DNA of 16,114 bases from an uncultured Oscillospiraceae bacterium (GTDB taxonomy: Bacteria; Bacillota_A; Clostridia; Oscillospirales; Oscillospiraceae): positions 1 to 16,114 of the forward strand of contig CALXDE010000203.1 in NCBI GenBank assembly GCA_944386965.1, in the 5' to 3' direction. Under the pieces are notes generated by a model. The model was not told the DNA's origin. It saw only the letters and a list, made by a program, of their open reading frames with translations, and did not search any database. Of the stretch, positions 12,492 to 16,114 are shown piece after piece (position 1 is the first letter of the stretch; each line of letters starts with the position of its first letter). The position numbers and the translations under genes were made by a program.

Positions 12492-13748
12492 TCAAAACAG
12501 GGACAGCTGCTCCATCTCCGGCTGGGGGAGGGCGATCCCCTCGGCGGCGATGAGCCCCCGGAGGACACTGTCCTGGGAGAATCGCAAGTTGTCTATGGTT
12601 TTTCCTTTACAGGTAATGAAATACTGGGCCCGCTTCATCACGACCCCCAGCTTTTTCAGATCCTCATGGCACAGCGTCCCGCCCCGGCGGGCGAAGCGGA
12701 TGCGCTGGGCGCTCTTCACGCCGATGCCCGGCACCCGCAGCAGCGCCTCATAGGCGGCGGTGTTCACCTCCACCGGAAAGAACTCCGGGTGGCGCAGCGC
12801 CCAGTTGCACTTGGGGTCCAAGAGGGGGTTGAAATCGGGCTGGTCGTCGCTGAGCAGCTCCTCCGCCTGAAAGCCGTAAAACCGCAGAAGCCAGTCCGCC
12901 TGGTAGAGCCGGTGCTCCCGCAGCAGGGGCGGTTTGGTGTCCGGGGCGGGGAGGAGGCTGTTCTCCACCACCGGCACATAGGCGGAGAAGAACACCCGCT
13001 TGAGCCCATAGCGGCGGTAGAGCCCCTCCGCCAGGCGGAGGATGTGCCGGTCCGAGTCCGCCGTGGCCCCCACAATGAGCTGGGTGCTCTGGCCGGCGGG
13101 GGCGAATCGGGGGGCGTGGCGGTACTTCACCAGCTCCCGCTTGTTCTCTTGGAGCGTGTCCTTGATCTGGCCCATGGGGGCCAGGATGGCGGCCTTGGTC
13201 TTGTTGGGGGCCAGGGTCCTGAGCCCCTGCTCCGAGGGCAGCTCGATATTGACGCTCAGCCGGTCCGCCAGCAGCCCCAGCCGCTCCACCAGCTCCGGGG
13301 CGGTGCCGGGGATGGCCTTGGCGTGGATGTACCCGTTGAAGCGGTACTCGTTGCGCAGGAGGGACAGGCAGCGGATCATGCGCTCGGTGGTGTAGTCCGG
13401 ATCTCTCAGCACCCCGGAGGAGAGGAAGAGGCCCTCGATGTAGTTGCGGCGGTAAAACTGGATGGTCAGCTCTGCCAGTTCCTCCGGTGTAAAGGCGACA
13501 CGCCTCACATCATTGCTGCACCGGTTGACGCAGTATTTGCAGTCGTACACGCAGAAATTGGTCATCAGCACCTTCAGCAGTGTGACGCACCGCCCGTCGG
13601 CGGAGAAGGTGTGGCAGCACCCGGCCAGGGAGCTGGAGGTGTTGCCGATATAGCCCTTCCGGCTGCCCCGGCGCGCGCCGCTGGAGGTGCAGGCCGCGTC
13701 ATACTTGGCCGCGTCGGTGAGGATGGTGAGCTTCTCCAGCACGTCCAC
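12492..13748 (-). CDS. Putative DNA modification/repair radical SAM protein (TIGR03916-like) with C-terminal clamp-binding motif
   Basis: 418 residues from GTG 13748. Conserved N-terminal block GYIGNTSSSLAGCCHTFSAD (about 32-51) with extra cysteines 44, 45 and 54, then the radical SAM cluster motif CVYDCKYC (Cys66, 70, 73), which holds the [4Fe-4S] that cleaves S-adenosylmethionine. LFLSSGVLRDPDYTTERM is family-typical. A helix-hairpin-helix DNA-binding segment, LLRVPGIGVKSAQRIRFARR, lies at about 336-355. The last five residues are QLSLF, the bacterial beta-clamp-binding consensus. GGGAGGG seven bases before GTG 13748 sets the start; a longer frame to 13862 crosses the promoter. The TIGRFAM family is described as always accompanied by a TIGR03914/03915 partner, here the DUF4130 gene two genes downstream. 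Substrate unknown. Confidence 0.92.
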   Translation of the reverse strand: MDVLEKLTILTDAAKYDAACTSSGARRGSRKGYIGNTSSSLAGCCHTFSADGRCVTLLKVLMTNFCVYDCKYCVNRCSNDVRRVAFTPEELAELTIQFYRRNYIEGLFLSSGVLRDPDYTTERMIRCLSLLRNEYRFNGYIHAKAIPGTAPELVERLGLLADRLSVNIELPSEQGLRTLAPNKTKAAILAPMGQIKDTLQENKRELVKYRHAPRFAPAGQSTQLIVGATADSDRHILRLAEGLYRRYGLKRVFFSAYVPVVENSLLPAPDTKPPLLREHRLYQADWLLRFYGFQAEELLSDDQPDFNPLLDPKCNWALRHPEFFPVEVNTAAYEALLRVPGIGVKSAQRIRFARRGGTLCHEDLKKLGVVMKRAQYFITCKGKTIDNLRFSQDSVLRGLIAAEGIALPQPEMEQLSLF

Positions 13749-13764
13749 GTGTGGTCCCTCCCTT

Positions 13765-13790
13765 GATAATAGAATATATGTTCGATTATC
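13765..13790. promoter_or_regulatory. LexA-like operator within an AT-rich dyad, radical SAM gene
   Basis: On the minus strand 13784-13771 reads CGAACATATATTCT. Against the Gram-positive SOS box CGAACRNRYGTTYC it has two mismatches, one in the GTTC half (ATTC). It is framed by an outer inverted repeat GATAAT (13765-13770) / ATTATC (13785-13790). It lies on the predicted transcription start, where a repressor would block initiation. Confidence 0.5.
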
Positions 13791-13819
13791 AGTATACAGG
13801 ACCAGCGGCCAAAAGTCAA
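13791..13819 (-). promoter_or_regulatory. Strong sigma-A promoter of the radical SAM gene
   Basis: Minus strand: TTGACT (13819-13814), 17 bases, TATACT (13796-13791). Each hexamer has one mismatch to consensus at optimal spacing. Predicted start near 13784, giving a leader of about 36 bases to GTG 13748. Confidence 0.75.
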
Positions 13820-13899
13820 GACCGGGCCGTGCCCTTCCGTTTGGTAAAATCTCCCAGAGCATCGGGAGAAATTTGCGGGAAAAGAGGGGAAAAGGCCCC

Positions 13900-13928
13900 T
13901 TGCCCCGCCGGTCCGGCTGTGGTAGACT
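13900..13928 (+). promoter_or_regulatory. Candidate sigma-A promoter of coaX
   Basis: TTGCCC (13900-13905), 17-base spacer, TAGACT (13923-13928) with TGG directly before it (extended -10). It is 29 bases before the coaX ATG and divergent from the radical SAM promoter. The remaining intergenic stretch, 13820-13899, shows no further feature I can support. Confidence 0.55.
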
Positions 13929-13957
13929 AGGGACAAAACGGGAGAGGGGGCGGGGCT

Positions 13958-14740
13958 ATGCTTTTGGCGCTGGATATCGGCAACTCCAACATCACGGTGG
14001 GGGTATTCGCGGGGGAGACGCTGAAGATGCGGGCAAAGCTCTCCGCCACCGCCGAGCGCAGCAGCGACGAGTTTGCCGCCACGCTCTTCAATCTGCTCCA
14101 CATCAACCAGATCCCCTCCTCCGCGGTGGATGGGTGTATGTTGGCCTCGGTGGTGCCGGGGCTCACGGGCCTGGTGGAGGAGGCGGTGGCCGGCCTGTTC
14201 CGGGCGCCGCTGCTGCGGGTGGGCCCGGGAATCAAGACGGGTTTCCGCATCAGCATCGACGACCCCTCCCAGTTGGGGGCGGATCTGGTGGCGGACACGG
14301 CGGCGGCCCTGGCGGAGTATGGGGCGCCGGTGGTGCTGGTGGACGCGGGCACCGTCACGACCATCGCGGCGGTGGACGAGAGCAGGACCTACCTGGGGGG
14401 CTGCATCCTGCCGGGGATTCGCTCCAGCGCGGAGCTGCTCAAGGACATCACCGCCCTCCTGCCCTCCATCGCCCTGGGACCGGGCGGGGAGGATTGCCTG
14501 GGCCGCAACAGCGCTGACGCCATGCGCTGCGGCCTGCTCCTGGGCAGCGCCATGATGGTGGACGGCTTCATCCAGCGCTATCAGGCCCTGCCCCGGATGG
14601 AGGGGGCCAAGGTCATCGCCACCGGCGGGTCGGCGGCGCTGGTGACATCCCGGTGCCGCACCCATATCCGCCACGACCCGGACCTGACCCTCAAGGGGCT
14701 GCGGTGGCTCTACCAACTGAATACGGTGAAGAAATTGTGA
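13958..14740 (+). CDS. coaX: Type III pantothenate kinase
   Basis: Phosphorylates pantothenate with ATP, the first step of coenzyme A synthesis. 260 residues, the normal length. ASKHA-fold signatures: DIGNSNITVGVF (6-17, phosphate-binding Asp6), GPGIKTGFRI (about 89-98), GADLVADTAAA (about 107-117, with the active-site Asp109), VDAGTVTTIA (128-137), GGCILPGI (147-154) and ATGGSAAL near the C-terminus. The usual GADR motif reads GADL, so the common Arg is Leu here; this may be lineage variation. ATG 13958 follows a G-rich leader (GAGAGGGGGCGGGG) that supplies the ribosome site. The downstream neighbour is an ECF-transporter S component, which supports a vitamin-uptake plus kinase unit. Confidence 0.95.
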   Translation: MLLALDIGNSNITVGVFAGETLKMRAKLSATAERSSDEFAATLFNLLHINQIPSSAVDGCMLASVVPGLTGLVEEAVAGLFRAPLLRVGPGIKTGFRISIDDPSQLGADLVADTAAALAEYGAPVVLVDAGTVTTIAAVDESRTYLGGCILPGIRSSAELLKDITALLPSIALGPGGEDCLGRNSADAMRCGLLLGSAMMVDGFIQRYQALPRMEGAKVIATGGSAALVTSRCRTHIRHDPDLTLKGLRWLYQLNTVKKL

Positions 14741-14749
14741 TCGGGTAAG

Positions 14750-14768
14750 AACAGCGCTGTCTGTTTTT
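14750..14768 (+). terminator. Possible weak terminator after coaX
   Basis: AACAG (14750-14754) can pair with CTGTT (14761-14765) around a six-base loop, and five T occupy 14764-14768. The stem is short and AT-rich, so read-through to the S-component gene is likely. A small imperfect hairpin at about 14808-14824 (GCGGTG-AAA-CACCCGC) follows just before that gene's ribosome site. Confidence 0.3.
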
Positions 14769-14840
14769 ATAAAATTTGTGCGCCGTACCCCCAGCGGGAC
14801 GACAGCACGCGGTGAAACACCCGCAAAGGAGAACATTCCC

Positions 14841-15428
14841 ATGAATCACAGTATGAGCAAAGTCCATAAGATCACACTGACGGCGATACTTATGGCAATC
14901 ATCCTTCTCATGCAGTACACGCCCCTGGGCTATCTCCACGCAGGACCGGTGGAGATCACCTTCATCACCATCCCGGTGGTCATTGGCGCCATCGTTCTGG
15001 GCCCGTGGTACGGGGCCTTCCTCGGCGCGCTGTTCGGCATCACCAGCTTCGCCCAGTGCTTCAGCAGCAGCGTGTTCGGCGCGGCGCTGCTGGCCATTGA
15101 TCCCATCGCCACCTTCTTCTGCTGCATGGTGCCCCGTATCCTCATCGGCATCGTGGCGGGCCTGCTGTTCCGGGGCCTGAGAAAAGTGGATCACACCGGG
15201 ATCGTGTCCTTTGTCATCACCTCGGTGGCCGGGGCGCTGACCAACACCATCTTCTTTGTGGGCATGGTAGTGGCCATCTTCCGCGGCACCTACTTCGGCG
15301 GCAGCGCCTTCTGGACCATCTTCGTCAGCTTCTTCACCGTCAATGTGGCCCTGGAGGTGGTGGTCTGCGGCGCAGTGGCCTCCGCCCTCAGCAAGGTGAT
15401 GGTCCATGTGATCTTGAAGGACAAATAA
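14841..15428 (+). CDS. ECF transporter S component (substrate-binding membrane subunit), probably pantothenate
   Basis: 195 residues with about six hydrophobic segments. The N-terminal pattern KVHKITLTAILMAIILLMQY, the VEITFITIPVVIGAIVLGPW segment, and GAFLGALFGITSF are typical of ECF S components, which capture a vitamin and dock on a shared energising module (EcfA/A'/T) encoded elsewhere. Later helices include CCMVPRILIGIVAGLLF and VTSVAGALTNTIFFVGM. AAGGAG nine bases before ATG 14841 sets the start. Substrate assignment is by context: the gene directly follows coaX, so pantothenate (PanT-like) is the best guess, with other vitamins possible. The gene ends at a strong terminator. Confidence 0.88.
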   Translation: MNHSMSKVHKITLTAILMAIILLMQYTPLGYLHAGPVEITFITIPVVIGAIVLGPWYGAFLGALFGITSFAQCFSSSVFGAALLAIDPIATFFCCMVPRILIGIVAGLLFRGLRKVDHTGIVSFVITSVAGALTNTIFFVGMVVAIFRGTYFGGSAFWTIFVSFFTVNVALEVVVCGAVASALSKVMVHVILKDK

Positions 15429-15450
15429 ACCCCGCGGGAATCAAAAGAGA

Positions 15451-15483
15451 GGACCGGCATGCGCTGCATGCCGGTCCATTTTT
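15451..15483. terminator. Terminator between the S component gene and the histidine kinase gene
   Basis: A perfect 12-bp stem (15451-15462 with 15466-15477) with a three-base loop, followed on the plus strand by ATTTTT (T-run 15479-15483). The minus-strand side has TCTCTTTTGA, so it probably also serves the convergent kinase gene ending at 15492. Confidence 0.88.
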
Positions 15484-15491
15484 GCGCGATT

Positions 15492-16114
15492 TTATGCCTG
15501 GGGCAGCGTCAGCTCCGCCTTGAAGAGGTCCCCGTCCACGGCGATGGAAAAGGTGCCGCCCATGAGCTCCATCAGGCTCCTGGCGATGTTCAGCCCCAGG
15601 CCGCTGCCCTCGGCGTGGCGGGAGGCGTCCCCCCGGACGAAGCGCTCCATGAGCTCGTCGGGACTGATGTTCAGCCGGTCCCGGGAGATGTTCTTCATGC
15701 TCAGCACCACCCGGTCCTCCCGGCGCTTCAGGTCGATGTAGACCCGGCTGCCGGCCATGGCGTACTTGCACACGTTGCTCAGCAGGTTGTCCAGCACCCG
15801 CCACAGGAGACGGCTGTCCGCCGTGGCGGTGATGTTCCCCTCAAAGGTGCTGACGATGACCTCCAGCTTCCCGGCGGTGAGCTTTTCGTCGTATTCTCCC
15901 ACCGCCTGGAGGATGATCTCGTTGACCACCAGGGGCTGGAGGGATACGGCCATGTTGCCCGTGGAGGCCTTGCTGGCCTCCACCAGGTCCTCGGTCAGTT
16001 TCTTCAGCCGATTGGACTGCCGGTCCAGCACCGCCAGGTATTCGGCAGCCGTCCCGGACAGCTCCTCTTTTTTCAGCAGGTCCACGTAGTTGACAATGGA
16101 GGTGAGGGGGGTCT
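15492..16114 (-). CDS. Sensor histidine kinase, C-terminal part (5' end off the right edge)
   Basis: About 207 residues of a HisKA/HATPase protein. The frame is open to the window edge, where it reads TPLTSIVNYVDLLKKEELSG, the segment just after the phospho-acceptor His, which itself lies outside. A dimerisation helix follows (YLAVLDRQSNRLKKLTEDLV, EASKAST), then the N-box LLWRVLDNLLSNVCKYA, and ERFVRGDASRHAEGSGLGLN, which combines the F-box and G2 box. No canonical G1 box (DxGxG) is present: the position reads KNISRDRLNISPDELM, a pattern I associate with some Clostridia kinases. The cognate regulator would be expected upstream, off the right edge. It may sense an envelope signal, but the sensor region is not in the window. 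Confidence 0.93.
   Translation of the reverse strand, partial: TPLTSIVNYVDLLKKEELSGTAAEYLAVLDRQSNRLKKLTEDLVEASKASTGNMAVSLQPLVVNEIILQAVGEYDEKLTAGKLEVIVSTFEGNITATADSRLLWRVLDNLLSNVCKYAMAGSRVYIDLKRREDRVVLSMKNISRDRLNISPDELMERFVRGDASRHAEGSGLGLNIARSLMELMGGTFSIAVDGDLFKAELTLPQA

Noticed and set aside
12666..13766. Plus-strand open frame opposite the radical SAM gene
   Set aside because: The opposite strand carries the radical SAM cluster motif, HhH and ribosome site; this frame is a shadow.
14751..14760. ACAGCGCTGT perfect ten-base palindrome
   Set aside because: Cannot fold as a stable RNA hairpin without a loop and no second copy supports an operator; it more likely forms part of the weak AACAG/CTGTT hairpin.
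14741..14840. Possible riboswitch (THF-like GCGGTGAAACACC segment) upstream of the ECF S component gene
   Set aside because: Only the short GCGGTG...CACCCGC hairpin resembles part of the motif; the other conserved THF riboswitch segments and the long-range pairing are missing and the gap is only 100 bases.
13574..14842. Long minus-strand open frame covering coaX
   Set aside because: It is antisense to a well-supported coaX gene and its translation is His/Arg/Gln-rich without any family signal; such frames are common in GC-rich DNA.
1..16114. CRISPR arrays, insertion sequences, tRNA/rRNA genes, attachment sites
   Set aside because: No regularly spaced repeats, transposase or integrase motifs, or tRNA-like cloverleaf sequences were seen on either strand.

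Overview
The window looks like a chromosomal segment of a GC-rich, endospore-forming Firmicute, most likely a gut-type Clostridia/Oscillospirales (Flavonifractor/Lawsonibacter-like) bacterium. The reasons are the complete spoIIAA-spoIIAB-sigF operon, strong AGGAGG-type ribosome binding sites, the high GC content, and Clostridia-typical neighbours (UPF0735 ACT protein with hom and an aspartokinase, a type III pantothenate kinase, ECF S component). This is inference from gene content; no search was run. I see no rRNA, tRNA, insertion sequence, phage gene or CRISPR array. Coding density is high and no gap between genes exceeds about 210 bases.

Layout. (1) 1-2358 (+): a class A penicillin-binding protein, cut by the left edge, with a strong terminator. 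(2) 2426-3472 (-): an AI-2E/YtvI-like membrane protein, divergent from the next operon. (3) 3590-6539 (+): an aspartate-family amino-acid operon, an HTH-ACT protein (PheB/UPF0735), homoserine dehydrogenase and aspartokinase, ending in a bidirectional terminator. (4) 8290-6609 (-): an ECF sigma factor translationally coupled to a membrane-anchored candidate anti-sigma protein, behind an ECF-type promoter and a perfect CcpA-like cre palindrome. (5) 8954-8397 (-): queH, the last step of queuosine synthesis. (6) 9115-10572 (+): spoIIAA-spoIIAB-sigF, the forespore sigma switch, behind a Spo0A-box-like promoter. (7) 13748-10600 (-): a radical SAM protein of the putative DNA modification/repair family, then a TraX-family membrane protein, then the DUF4130/TIGR03915 partner of the radical SAM protein. 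(8) 13958-15428 (+): coaX and an ECF-transporter S component, probably pantothenate uptake plus phosphorylation. (9) 16114-15492 (-): the C-terminal part of a sensor histidine kinase, cut by the right edge.

The most interesting part is region 7. The radical SAM protein has a CxxxCxxC cluster motif, a helix-hairpin-helix DNA-binding segment, and ends exactly in QLSLF, the consensus bacterial sliding-clamp-binding pentapeptide. Its promoter (TTGACT-17-TATACT) has a LexA-like dyad on the predicted transcription start. Together these suggest an uncharacterised, damage-inducible, replisome-recruited nucleic-acid modification or repair enzyme working with the DUF4130 protein. Other points worth a second look are the paired GTGTACAC palindromes in front of pheB, the cre/ECF promoter arrangement, the Spo0A box with a 22-base promoter spacer in front of spoIIAA, the internal translation start in the aspartokinase gene, and the shortened ACT domain of homoserine dehydrogenase.
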